Shown here one piece after another: positions 1 to 5,841 of a stretch of 10,138 nt of DNA. Every line of letters begins with the position of its first letter. Within the stretch, counting starts at the first letter, position 1. Under the pieces are notes generated by a model. That model made no database searches. It saw nothing but the letters and a program-made list of their open reading frames with translations, and had not been told where the DNA came from. The translations under genes and the position numbers were made by a program. This DNA comes from a bacterium (GTDB lineage Bacteria > Patescibacteria > Paceibacteria > UBA9973 > UBA2103): the NCBI GenBank assembly GCA_021812925.1, contig JAKAMK010000021.1, positions 1 to 10,138 on the forward strand, given 5' to 3'.

Positions 1-906
1 CCCTCCGGCGACCTCCACATCGGCAACTACTTCGGCGCACTGAAGCCTTTTGTCGACCAGTACCGTGACTACCGGAGCTACCTCATGGTGGTGGACTACC
101 ACGCGCTCACCTCGCTCAAGGACCCGGAGGCACTCCGCCGGAATACGGTAGAGGTCGTGAAAGACTATCTCGCTGCAGGCGTCGACCCGAAGCAGGCAAC
201 CATCTTCAAGCAGTCGACCGTGCCAGCGCATACCGAGCTCGCGTGGATATTCGACTGCCTCGTTTCTGTGCCATTCCTCATGCAGGGCCACGCGTACAAG
301 GACAAGGTCGCGAAAGGGCTCGAGGCGAACGCAGGACTATTCACGTATCCCATGCTCATGGCTGCGGACATCCTCCTTTACGACACCGACGTCGTGCCGG
401 TGGGCGAGGACCAGCGCCAGCACATCGAGTACGCGCGCGAAGCCGCCATGAAGTTCAACAACTCGTTCAGCGAACTGTTCAAAGCGCCGAAGGAGAAGAT
501 ACTCACGGGCGTCGGCGTCGTGCCGGGCACCGACGGCAAGAAGATGAGTAAGAGCTACAAGAACACCATCCCGCTCTTCGGCTCGAAGGACGAGCTCGCG
601 CAGGCGGTCATGGGCATCGTGACGGACTCCTCCGGCGATCGTCCGGAGAATGTGTATGCCATTCACAAGCTCGTGCGCGACGAGAACGAACTTAATACCA
701 TATATGGTATCAATCGCGGCAAGTATAAAGGGCTGAAGGAGGCGCTCATCGAGGACCTTGACCGCTACCTCGCACCCATGCGAGAAAGGCGCGCGAGCAT
801 CTCGGACGCGGACGTCGCTCGCATTCTCGAAGACGGTAGTCGCGAAGCGCGCGCGGTTTCTGATGCGAAGATGGAGCGCGTGCGCAAGGCCGTCGGCGTC
901 GCCTGA
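1..906 (+). CDS. trpS: Tryptophan--tRNA ligase, 5' end cut by window
   Basis: Class I aminoacyl-tRNA synthetase that charges tRNA(Trp) with tryptophan in the cytoplasm. The reading frame is open from base 1, so the start codon lies upstream; by family comparison about 10-15 codons are missing. 301 residues are visible. The HIGH-type ATP-binding motif reads LHIGNYFGA at visible residues 5-13. The KMSKS loop reads GKKMSKSYKN, with KMSKS at bases 541-555. Between them are the typical TrpRS segments MAADILLYDTDVVPVGEDQ and HIEYARE. The C-terminus KMERVRKAVG resembles the usual TrpRS end, so the TGA at 904-906 is a genuine stop. The total length would be about 315, slightly below the usual 330. 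The next ORF begins 66 bases later and is in the same frame. The assignment is secure. Confidence 0.97.
   Translation, partial: PSGDLHIGNYFGALKPFVDQYRDYRSYLMVVDYHALTSLKDPEALRRNTVEVVKDYLAAGVDPKQATIFKQSTVPAHTELAWIFDCLVSVPFLMQGHAYKDKVAKGLEANAGLFTYPMLMAADILLYDTDVVPVGEDQRQHIEYAREAAMKFNNSFSELFKAPKEKILTGVGVVPGTDGKKMSKSYKNTIPLFGSKDELAQAVMGIVTDSSGDRPENVYAIHKLVRDENELNTIYGINRGKYKGLKEALIEDLDRYLAPMRERRASISDADVARILEDGSREARAVSDAKMERVRKAVGVA
695..710. repeat. 16-bp perfect palindrome inside trpS
   Basis: ATACCATATATGGTAT is identical to its own reverse complement. It is an AT-rich island in an otherwise GC-rich gene and is read as Thr-Ile-Tyr-Gly-Ile with AT-ending codons. It could be a protein-binding site, a restriction or methylation context, or chance. 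Nothing else nearby supports a function. Confidence 0.5.
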
Positions 907-972
907 AAGAAACTTCCGACTCGCGCGTCTAGTTCTCATAGGCGGCCACATCACCCAGCCGGGAGTTCCTTC

Positions 973-1143
973 ATGCCGGACTCGGAAAAAGCGAACGAAT
1001 TAATTTCCGCAAGGCTACCTGAGCCCAAAGAGGATACAGCCAAACCGACGGACCAGAAGACGGCGAAGCCGTTCGATGCGTTCCGCATGATTGGCACCGA
1101 ACCACCGAAGCGACGGTTCATGGATCCTGGGTTCCCATTCTGA
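973..1143 (+). CDS. Small hydrophilic protein of unknown function (56 aa)
   Basis: I do not recognise this protein. The ORF starts at an ATG preceded by GGGAG (961-965) with 7 bases of spacing, a good Shine-Dalgarno placement. It is followed 16 bases after its stop by an intrinsic terminator, so it looks like the last gene of the trpS transcript. The 56 residues are charged and rich in Pro, Lys, Asp and Glu. There is no membrane segment, no cysteine and no signal peptide, and the protein is probably mostly disordered. The C-terminal third is basic and then aromatic (KRRFMDPGFPF), which could be a short binding motif. Third codon positions look less GC-biased than in the neighbours. It is in frame with trpS, separated by one TGA and 22 sense codons. 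It may be a lineage-specific protein or a chance ORF; the ribosome binding site and terminator favour a real gene. Confidence 0.55.
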   Translation: MPDSEKANELISARLPEPKEDTAKPTDQKTAKPFDAFRMIGTEPPKRRFMDPGFPF

Positions 1144-1159
1144 CGTACTGACATGAACG

Positions 1160-1192
1160 CGCCCGCAGCCCTTCCGGCTGCGGGCGTATTTT
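1160..1192 (+). terminator. Intrinsic terminator after the trpS-small ORF unit
   Basis: An 11-bp perfect GC-rich stem (1160-1170 with 1176-1186) closes a 5-base loop (CTTCC) and is followed by TATTTT (1187-1192). This is a standard Rho-independent terminator that separates the upstream unit from the peptidase cassette. Confidence 0.85.
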
Positions 1193-1201
1193 GTGCAGTA
1201 C

Positions 1202-1232
1202 TTGATTATTTACAAATATGATGTAGTATAAC
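1202..1232 (+). promoter_or_regulatory. Probable promoter of the M19 peptidase gene
   Basis: This AT-rich patch sits between a terminator and a gene with a strong ribosome binding site. TTGATT (1202-1207) can serve as the -35 box. The -10 box is either TAGTAT (1224-1229, 16-base spacer) or TATAAC (1227-1232, 19-base spacer). Unlike the other promoters in this window, it would give a leader of about 30 bases before the start codon. Its position is convincing but the exact boxes are uncertain. Confidence 0.55.
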
Positions 1233-1250
1233 TGCGGACTCGCAAAAGCC

Positions 1251-1258
1251 AAGGAGGG
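1251..1258 (+). promoter_or_regulatory. Strong Shine-Dalgarno sequence that sets the M19 start
   Basis: AAGGAGGG lies 6 bases before the ATG at 1265 and is the best-placed Shine-Dalgarno site in the window. It favours 1265 as the start over the in-frame ATG at 1322, which has none. Confidence 0.85.
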
Positions 1259-1264
1259 CACACA

Positions 1265-2239
1265 ATGCGAAGGTTCCCACTCGCTGATTCTGCGGGGTTC
1301 CTATCCCCGCAGAATCAGCACATGGATATCCGGAAACCGAATCCGGATACCATCGACATCATCGGTATCACGAGCGTGCCGCCGTTCCCGCAGTTTTATG
1401 CGGGAGATGCGGCAGTCGAGTACCAGCGGCAGTTCAGCCGTACGATGCTCCAGCGCGGCATGCGTGAAATACGCAAGCCGAGCGACGTGCTCCAGGAGGG
1501 TGTCGGCGTCGTGTTCTGCATGCAGCACACACCGACCGACATCACCCTCGAGCACTTGCGCCTGCTGTCTGCATTTGGCGTTCGCTTCATGGCGCTCGCC
1601 TACGCGAAAGCAACGCCGTTCGGCGGCGGCTACCACGAGGACGCGCGGCTCACGCCGCGCGGGAAGGAGGTCTTACAGATGATGCACAGCTACGGCATCA
1701 CCGCGGACCTGTCTCACCTCGGGCCCCGCATGGCACTCGATGTCCTCGAGTACACGTACGCGAAGCTGCCCGGCATGAAACCCATGCTGTCGCACTCCGC
1801 CTGTAGCGCTGTGCATCCGCATCCGCGTAACGCCTCGGACGAGGTGCTGCGCGGGGTGGCGAACGCGGAGGGATACGTGGGCATCCCCGTACTCTCCCCG
1901 TTCCTCGGGCAGCAGGGCAGCGACCCATTCGTGCAGCTGCGTGAACACGTCGCGCATGCAAGACGGACATGCGGTAGCGATCTGGTCGGCATAGGCTCCG
2001 ATAGCCAACACTTCGACATGACCATGCACGAAGAGCGAGCTATCTACGACTTCATGTCGGAGCGCGTTCCGAACCACGACATGTACTGGCCCACGCGCGA
2101 CGAAACAATCGTGACGATGGGAAGCAAGCTCATGCCGCTTATCAGGCAAAATCTCGACCCGCAGCGATTGCATCGCACGAATCAGCTGACAGTAGGTCTC
2201 AGCTATGCCTACTACCTGCTGCGCGCCTTGCCGTCGTAA
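1265..2239 (+). CDS. Peptidase M19 (membrane dipeptidase-like) family protein with atypical metal site
   Basis: The 324-residue product belongs to the M19 renal/membrane dipeptidase family, zinc TIM-barrel enzymes that cleave dipeptides. The M19 pattern is clear: GVRFMALAY (residues 105-113), LTPRGKEVLQMM, then DLSH with His151, LSHSAC with His177, HPRN with Arg188 followed by Asp192, and VGIGSD with Asp246. These match the two beta-site histidines and the substrate-binding Arg and Asp of classical enzymes. The N-terminal HxD is absent (the region reads IDIIGITSVPP), and the bridging Glu position appears to be Gln87 (FCMQHTP). From memory, an M19 subgroup with a GFQN motif shows similar changes; its substrate is unclear to me. 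There is no signal peptide or lipobox, so it is probably cytoplasmic. The start at 1265 rests on AAGGAGGG; residues 1-20 are encoded across a perfect hairpin, and an ATG at 1322 is an alternative. Monocistronic, between two terminators. Dipeptidase activity is not assured. Confidence 0.85.
   Translation: MRRFPLADSAGFLSPQNQHMDIRKPNPDTIDIIGITSVPPFPQFYAGDAAVEYQRQFSRTMLQRGMREIRKPSDVLQEGVGVVFCMQHTPTDITLEHLRLLSAFGVRFMALAYAKATPFGGGYHEDARLTPRGKEVLQMMHSYGITADLSHLGPRMALDVLEYTYAKLPGMKPMLSHSACSAVHPHPRNASDEVLRGVANAEGYVGIPVLSPFLGQQGSDPFVQLREHVAHARRTCGSDLVGIGSDSQHFDMTMHEERAIYDFMSERVPNHDMYWPTRDETIVTMGSKLMPLIRQNLDPQRLHRTNQLTVGLSYAYYLLRALPS
1283..1319 (+). repeat. Perfect 15-bp inverted repeat at the 5' end of the M19 gene
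   Basis: GCTGATTCTGCGGGG (1283-1297) pairs perfectly with 1305-1319 across a 7-base loop (TTCCTAT). It begins 19 bases after the A of the ATG at 1265 and ends 2 bases before the in-frame ATG at 1322. No T-run follows, so it is not a standard terminator. As RNA it would be a very stable hairpin just beyond an initiating ribosome. It could tune translation, protect the mRNA end, or be a DNA operator. Confidence 0.8.
1327..1369 (+). repeat. Two overlapping, mutually exclusive short hairpins
   Basis: TATCCGG (1327-1333) can pair with CCGGATA (1343-1349). Alternatively GATACC (1346-1351) can pair with GGTATC (1364-1369). The two stems share bases 1346-1349 and cannot form together. They follow directly after the 15-bp hairpin. 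The pairing is exact, but stems of 6-7 bp can arise by chance. Confidence 0.35.
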
Positions 2240-2248
2240 TGCACCTTT

Positions 2249-2287
2249 CCGGCCGGACCCTTTCGAGGGCTCCGGCCGGCATTTTTT
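2249..2287 (+). terminator. Strong intrinsic terminator after the M19 gene
   Basis: CCGGCCGGA (2249-2257) pairs with TCCGGCCGG (2271-2279). The stem continues with CCCT/AGGG past a single bulged C at 2270 and closes on a TTCG tetraloop (2262-2265). Six T residues (2282-2287) follow. It isolates the M19 gene from aspS. Confidence 0.93.
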
Positions 2288-2288
2288 G

Positions 2289-2297
2289 TGGTATTTT
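2289..2297 (+). promoter_or_regulatory. Extended -10 promoter for aspS, near-leaderless
   Basis: TGGTATTTT fits an extended -10 element (TGn plus TATTTT at 2292-2297) directly after the terminator T-run. The -35 region would fall inside the terminator stem, so the extended -10 would have to suffice. The hexamer ends 9 bases before the aspS ATG, which predicts a leader of about 0-4 bases. No Shine-Dalgarno sequence is present. Confidence 0.55.
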
Positions 2298-2306
2298 AAC
2301 GGCATC

Positions 2307-3659
2307 ATGGAACGAACACTCATCGGGGAACTCGCGCAGAAGGCCGGCGACACGGTCTCCATTTCCGGCTGGGTAGACGTACGCCGCGATCAGGGCAAGC
2401 TCGTGTTCTTCGATTTCCGCGACCGCTCGGGCTCGGTGCAAGGTGTCGTCCTCCCGGGCTCTCCGGCGATGGAGACGGCAAAAGAGTGCCGCAGCGAGTA
2501 TGTGGTCCGCGTCGAAGGCGTCGTGAATAAGCGCCCCGAGAAGAACGTGCAGGCGGGGAAGCAGAACGGCGACATCGAGCTCGAGGTGAAGGGCATTGAT
2601 ATCTTTTCAAAAGCGGACGGATTGCCGTTCGACCGCGATGCGGAGCTCAACCTCGATACCTACCTCGACTTCCTGCCGCTCACCCTGCGCGGCGACAAGG
2701 AGCGGGCCGTGTTCAAGGTGCAGGCGGAAATAGCGAAAGCGTACCGCGCGTTCCTCGACGGCGAGGGCTTCACGGAATTCCAGTCGCCGAAACTCATCGG
2801 TGACGACGCGGAGGGCGGCGCGAACGTCTTCGAGGTTCCGTACTTCTACGGCAAGAAGGCGCACCTCGGCACCTCGCCGCAATTCTACAAGCAGATCATG
2901 GTCGGCGTCTTCGAGCGCGTGTACTCGATCGGCAACGTCTTCCGCGCGGAGAAGCATGCGACTTCGCGCCACCTGAACGAGTACACCTCGATGGACGTGG
3001 AGATGGGCTTCATCAAGGACCATCGCGATGTGATGGCGCTCGAAACGCGCCTCATGCGGCACATCGCCGACCATCTCCACAAGAACTGTGCGGCCGAATT
3101 CGCCCTCCACGGTGCGACGATTCCCGCTGTGCCCGAAGAGATACCGAGCATGAAGCTGCGCGAGGCGCAGGAGCTCATCTTTAAGGAGACGGGCGAGGAC
3201 AAGCGCGGCGAACCCGACCTCGAGCCCGAGGACGAGCGCTGGCTGTGCGAGTGGGCTGCACGCGAGAAGGGTAGCGACTTCGTCTTCGTGACGCACTACC
3301 CGGTGTCGAAGCGCCCGATGTACACCTTCGAGGACCCCCTCGACAAGGGATTCACGAACTCTTTTGACCTCCTCTTCCGCGGCGTCGAAATAACGACTGG
3401 CGGCCAGCGCCGCCATGACTACGAGTCGCTCGTCGAGGGCATCCGTGCGAAGGGCCTCGACCCGGAGAAGTTCGCGTTCTACCTAGAGGCCTTCAAGTAC
3501 GGCATGCCCCCGCACGGCGGCTGGGGCATGGGCCTCGAGCGACTCACCCAGAAGATGCTCGGTCTTGCGAACGTGAAAGAGGCTACGCTCTTCCCGCGCG
3601 ACATCAACCGCATCGACATCCTCTTGCACGGAGCTGAGGAAGCTGCACCCGAGGCATGA
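2307..3659 (+). CDS. aspS: Aspartate--tRNA ligase, short archaeal type
   Basis: Class II synthetase that attaches aspartate to tRNA(Asp), and possibly to tRNA(Asn) if non-discriminating. The N-terminal OB-fold anticodon-binding domain spans about residues 1-105 (GWVDVRRDQGKLVFFDFRD). The catalytic domain follows: motif 2 is FRAEKHATSRHLNEYTSMD with Arg213, and motif 3 is GWGMGLERL with Arg412. At 450 residues it lacks the large GAD insertion of the usual bacterial enzyme (about 590 aa). It matches the archaeal/eukaryotic form (EGGANVF, SPQFYKQIM, FYLEAFKYGMPPHGGWG). The ATG at 2307 is chosen because the OB fold begins there. An in-frame ATG at 2205 would run through the upstream gene end and the terminator. 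The stop overlaps the pepA start as ATGA. Whether it also charges tRNA(Asn) cannot be read here; gatCAB elsewhere in the genome would favour that. A confusion with AsnRS is possible but less likely. Confidence 0.93.
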   Translation: MERTLIGELAQKAGDTVSISGWVDVRRDQGKLVFFDFRDRSGSVQGVVLPGSPAMETAKECRSEYVVRVEGVVNKRPEKNVQAGKQNGDIELEVKGIDIFSKADGLPFDRDAELNLDTYLDFLPLTLRGDKERAVFKVQAEIAKAYRAFLDGEGFTEFQSPKLIGDDAEGGANVFEVPYFYGKKAHLGTSPQFYKQIMVGVFERVYSIGNVFRAEKHATSRHLNEYTSMDVEMGFIKDHRDVMALETRLMRHIADHLHKNCAAEFALHGATIPAVPEEIPSMKLREAQELIFKETGEDKRGEPDLEPEDERWLCEWAAREKGSDFVFVTHYPVSKRPMYTFEDPLDKGFTNSFDLLFRGVEITTGGQRRHDYESLVEGIRAKGLDPEKFAFYLEAFKYGMPPHGGWGMGLERLTQKMLGLANVKEATLFPRDINRIDILLHGAEEAAPEA

Positions 3660-5056
3660 AGCTCTTGTTTTCCGCAAAGCCCCTCAATGACGCCCCAAAG
3701 GCGTACGTGAGGGTCCGCCTGACCGAGGAGAAGTCCGGCACGACGCGCACGGTGCGCGAGAACGGCGCGACCACGCTCGAGATCGGCGTCGGCCTGTGGA
3801 AAGACATCGACCGCCGGAAATTCCAACTCATCCCGCGCCGCGCCGTACTCGCGGCCCGTGCCGCGGGCGCGACCCGCATCGCGCTCGCCGTGCCGCGCTT
3901 CCCAGAGCTCGAGTCCGTGCCCGTCGTGGAGCGTGCCTCACTCATCGCCGAAAATCTCGAGCTCGCGAACTACGCATTCCGCACTTTTAAATCTAAACTG
4001 GACGAGGACGCGCCACAGCTCGCCGAGGTACTCCTCTCTGAGACGACGAAGGACACTGAGCGCGGATACCTACGCGGCCAGACAATAGGGCAGGGCGTGA
4101 ACGCCGCGCGAGAACTTTCGAATACGCCCGGCGGCGACATGACGCCCACGAAGCTCGCCGCAGCCGCCAAGGCAGCGGCAAAGGGCCTCCCGATAACCGT
4201 GCGGACGCTTCGCCGGAAGGAGCTCGAGCAGCTCGGCATGGGCGCACTCCTCGGCGTCGCGAAGGGCTCGAAGGAAGAGCCGACGTTCACGGTGCTCGAG
4301 TACAAGGGCGCGAAGGGGAAGCCCATCGTACTCGCGGGGAAGGGCATCACGTTCGACACGGGCGGGCTTAACCTGAAGCCTTCGGCACACATCTACGAGA
4401 TGCACATGGACATGTCAGGCGCAGCGGCCGCGATTCACGCGACCGTGCTCGCAGCAAAGCTCAAGCTTCCGCAGCACGTGGTCGCACTCATCCCGAGCGC
4501 CGAGAACGCGACATCGGGTGAGAGTTACCGCCCCGGCGACATCCTGAAGTCTCTTTCCGGCAAGACCATCGAGGTGCTGAATACGGACGCTGAAGGCCGC
4601 CTCATCCTCGCGGACGCGCTCACCTACGCGAAGCGCCTCGACCCGGCGGTCGTCATCGATATCGCGACCTTGACGGGCGCCTCGATGGTCGCGCTCGGCC
4701 TCCACGCGAGCGGACTCCTCACGAGGGACGATGCGCTCGCCGAGACCCTTCTTTCGAGCGGGGAGGCGAGCGGAGACTACCTGTGGCGGCTCCCACTCTG
4801 GGACGAGTACGAGTCGATGGTGAAGAGCGACTTCGCGGACCTCGCGAACATCGCACAGGGCGAGTCGGCGAAGTACGGCGGCGCGACCGAGGGCGGCATC
4901 TTCCTCTGGCAGTTCGCGAAAGAGCTCGGCGTCCCCTGGGCGCACCTCGACATAGCGCCGCGCATGACGAGTAACAGCCAAGACCTCCTCGCGAAGGGTG
5001 CCCTCGGCGCACCGGTCCGGCTCCTGGTACACTGTATCGAGCAATGGAAACGGTAA
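3656..5056 (+). CDS. pepA: Leucyl aminopeptidase, M17 family
   Basis: Cytosolic, normally hexameric aminopeptidase with two metal ions that removes N-terminal residues from peptides. 466 residues with the usual two-domain layout: a variable N-terminal domain (about 1-150) and a catalytic C-terminal domain. All expected catalytic and metal residues are present with family spacing: Lys229 and Asp234 in GKGITFDTGG, Lys241, Asp252, and Asp311, Glu313 and Arg315 in the signature NTDAEGRL. It should therefore be active. The start overlaps the aspS stop by 4 bases (ATGA), so translation is probably coupled; GAGG lies only 1 base before the ATG, too close for a normal ribosome binding site. The last 13 bases overlap scpA, and a possible scpA promoter lies inside its 3' end. 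E. coli PepA also binds DNA at cer/Xer sites; nothing here shows that role. Confidence 0.95.
   Translation: MKLLFSAKPLNDAPKAYVRVRLTEEKSGTTRTVRENGATTLEIGVGLWKDIDRRKFQLIPRRAVLAARAAGATRIALAVPRFPELESVPVVERASLIAENLELANYAFRTFKSKLDEDAPQLAEVLLSETTKDTERGYLRGQTIGQGVNAARELSNTPGGDMTPTKLAAAAKAAAKGLPITVRTLRRKELEQLGMGALLGVAKGSKEEPTFTVLEYKGAKGKPIVLAGKGITFDTGGLNLKPSAHIYEMHMDMSGAAAAIHATVLAAKLKLPQHVVALIPSAENATSGESYRPGDILKSLSGKTIEVLNTDAEGRLILADALTYAKRLDPAVVIDIATLTGASMVALGLHASGLLTRDDALAETLLSSGEASGDYLWRLPLWDEYESMVKSDFADLANIAQGESAKYGGATEGGIFLWQFAKELGVPWAHLDIAPRMTSNSQDLLAKGALGAPVRLLVHCIEQWKR
5025..5033 (+). promoter_or_regulatory. Possible extended -10 promoter for scpA within pepA
   Basis: TGGTACACT resembles an extended -10 (TGn plus TACACT at 5028-5033). 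It ends 10 bases before the scpA ATG, the same layout as upstream of aspS and murG. There is no good -35 box. Because it lies in coding sequence, chance is a serious alternative. Confidence 0.3.
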
Positions 5057-5787
5057 CGCCGTACACCGGGTTTCAGATACATACCGAGTCATACCAGGGC
5101 CCGTTCGAGCTCGTGCTCGACCTTATCGAAGCGCGGAAGCTCCTCGTGAACGACCTCGCGCTCGCGTCCATCACGGACGACTTCATTCAACACGTGCGCT
5201 CGCAGGAGTCGTTCCCGGTAGAAGAGACGGCGAATTTCATACAGATAGCGGCAACCCTGCTCCTCATCAAGTCAAAGTCGCTCATACCGGACCTCACGCT
5301 CACCGCGGACGAGAACGCGGATGTGGACGACCTGAAGCGTCGCCTCGAGGCGTATGAAAAGGTGCGCGATGCGGCGCGCGAGCTCGGCCGCATCTTCGGG
5401 CGCACACCGATGCTCTCGGCGGGGGAGAAAGCTCCCGAGCCGGTTTTCGCTCCCTCGCGCGACCTTTCGAAGGAGGCGCTCGCCGAGGCGCTCGCGCGCG
5501 TCCTTGCAGCCCGGGAAGCAGTCGAGGAGCTTCCCGAGGCGCGCGTGAAGCCGATGGTTTCTATAGAGGAGATGATGGACCGCCTCACCGACCGGGTGCA
5601 GCGCGCCATGACGCTCTCGTTCAAGGAATTTGCCGGCTCGGCGAAAGAAAAGGTCGAGGTCATCGTGTCCTTCCTCGCCCTCCTCGAACTTGTGAAGCAG
5701 GGCGCGGTCGCTGCCGAGCAGTTCGACCAGTACGGTGATATTCGCATCTCGAATACCGCTTCCACCGCGGTTCCGAAGTACGGGTGA
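5044..5787 (+). CDS. scpA: Segregation and condensation protein A (kleisin)
   Basis: ScpA is the kleisin subunit of the bacterial SMC-ScpA-ScpB condensin, which compacts and separates sister chromosomes on the nucleoid. The 247-residue product has the conserved N-terminal SMC-neck-binding region, YQGPFELVLDLIEARKLL (residues 17-34). It continues with NDLALASITDDFI and then the helix FIQIAATLLLIKSKSLIP (65-82). The charged middle (about 95-165) is variable and would bind ScpB. The C-terminal winged-helix part ends in FLALLELVKQGAVAAEQ (210-226), which should contact the SMC head. The wording LIEARKLLVNDLALASITDDFI resembles parcubacterial ScpA. The start overlaps pepA by 13 bases and has no Shine-Dalgarno sequence. 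scpB follows after 54 bases with its own promoter. Confidence 0.93.
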   Translation: METVTPYTGFQIHTESYQGPFELVLDLIEARKLLVNDLALASITDDFIQHVRSQESFPVEETANFIQIAATLLLIKSKSLIPDLTLTADENADVDDLKRRLEAYEKVRDAARELGRIFGRTPMLSAGEKAPEPVFAPSRDLSKEALAEALARVLAAREAVEELPEARVKPMVSIEEMMDRLTDRVQRAMTLSFKEFAGSAKEKVEVIVSFLALLELVKQGAVAAEQFDQYGDIRISNTASTAVPKYG

Positions 5788-5806
5788 AGTCCCCACAGCC
5801 TCCGCG

Positions 5807-5835
5807 TTGCCCTAGGGGGTCCATGCGGCTAAAAT
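5807..5835 (+). promoter_or_regulatory. Promoter of the scpB-dacA-mraY-ftsW unit
   Basis: TTGCCC (5807-5812; 4 of 6 consensus bases) and TAAAAT (5830-5835; 5 of 6) are separated by exactly 17 bases, the best sigma70-type spacing. The expected transcription start, about 7 bases after the -10 box, falls on or beside the scpB GTG at 5842, so the mRNA is probably leaderless. Confidence 0.65.
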
Positions 5836-5841
5836 AGGGAG

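Noticed and set aside
337..954. Long minus-strand ORF opposite trpS, and similar ones at 2607-3416, 4415-5092, 7859-8374 and 8762-9229
   Set aside because: All are antisense shadows of well-identified genes in GC-rich DNA. Their products are Arg/Glu/His/Val-rich without any family motif.
904..975. UGA read as a sense codon, fusing trpS to the small ORF (same frame, no other stop between)
   Set aside because: TrpRS ends normally at KAVG just before the TGA. The aspS and scpA genes also end at TGA in the expected place, and the small ORF has its own ribosome binding site. Standard UGA stop is the simpler reading.
1283..1319. The hairpin as an intrinsic terminator
   Set aside because: No T-run follows the stem and the M19 frame continues open through it.
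2205..2306. Upstream extension of aspS to an in-frame ATG at 2205
   Set aside because: It would overlap the end of the M19 gene, run through the terminator hairpin and add 34 residues before the OB fold. ATG 2307 fits the family start and the promoter.
5788..5841. Terminator between scpA and scpB (CCCTAGGG palindrome at 5810-5817)
   Set aside because: The palindrome is only 8 bp with no loop and no T-run. The gap is better explained by the scpB promoter.
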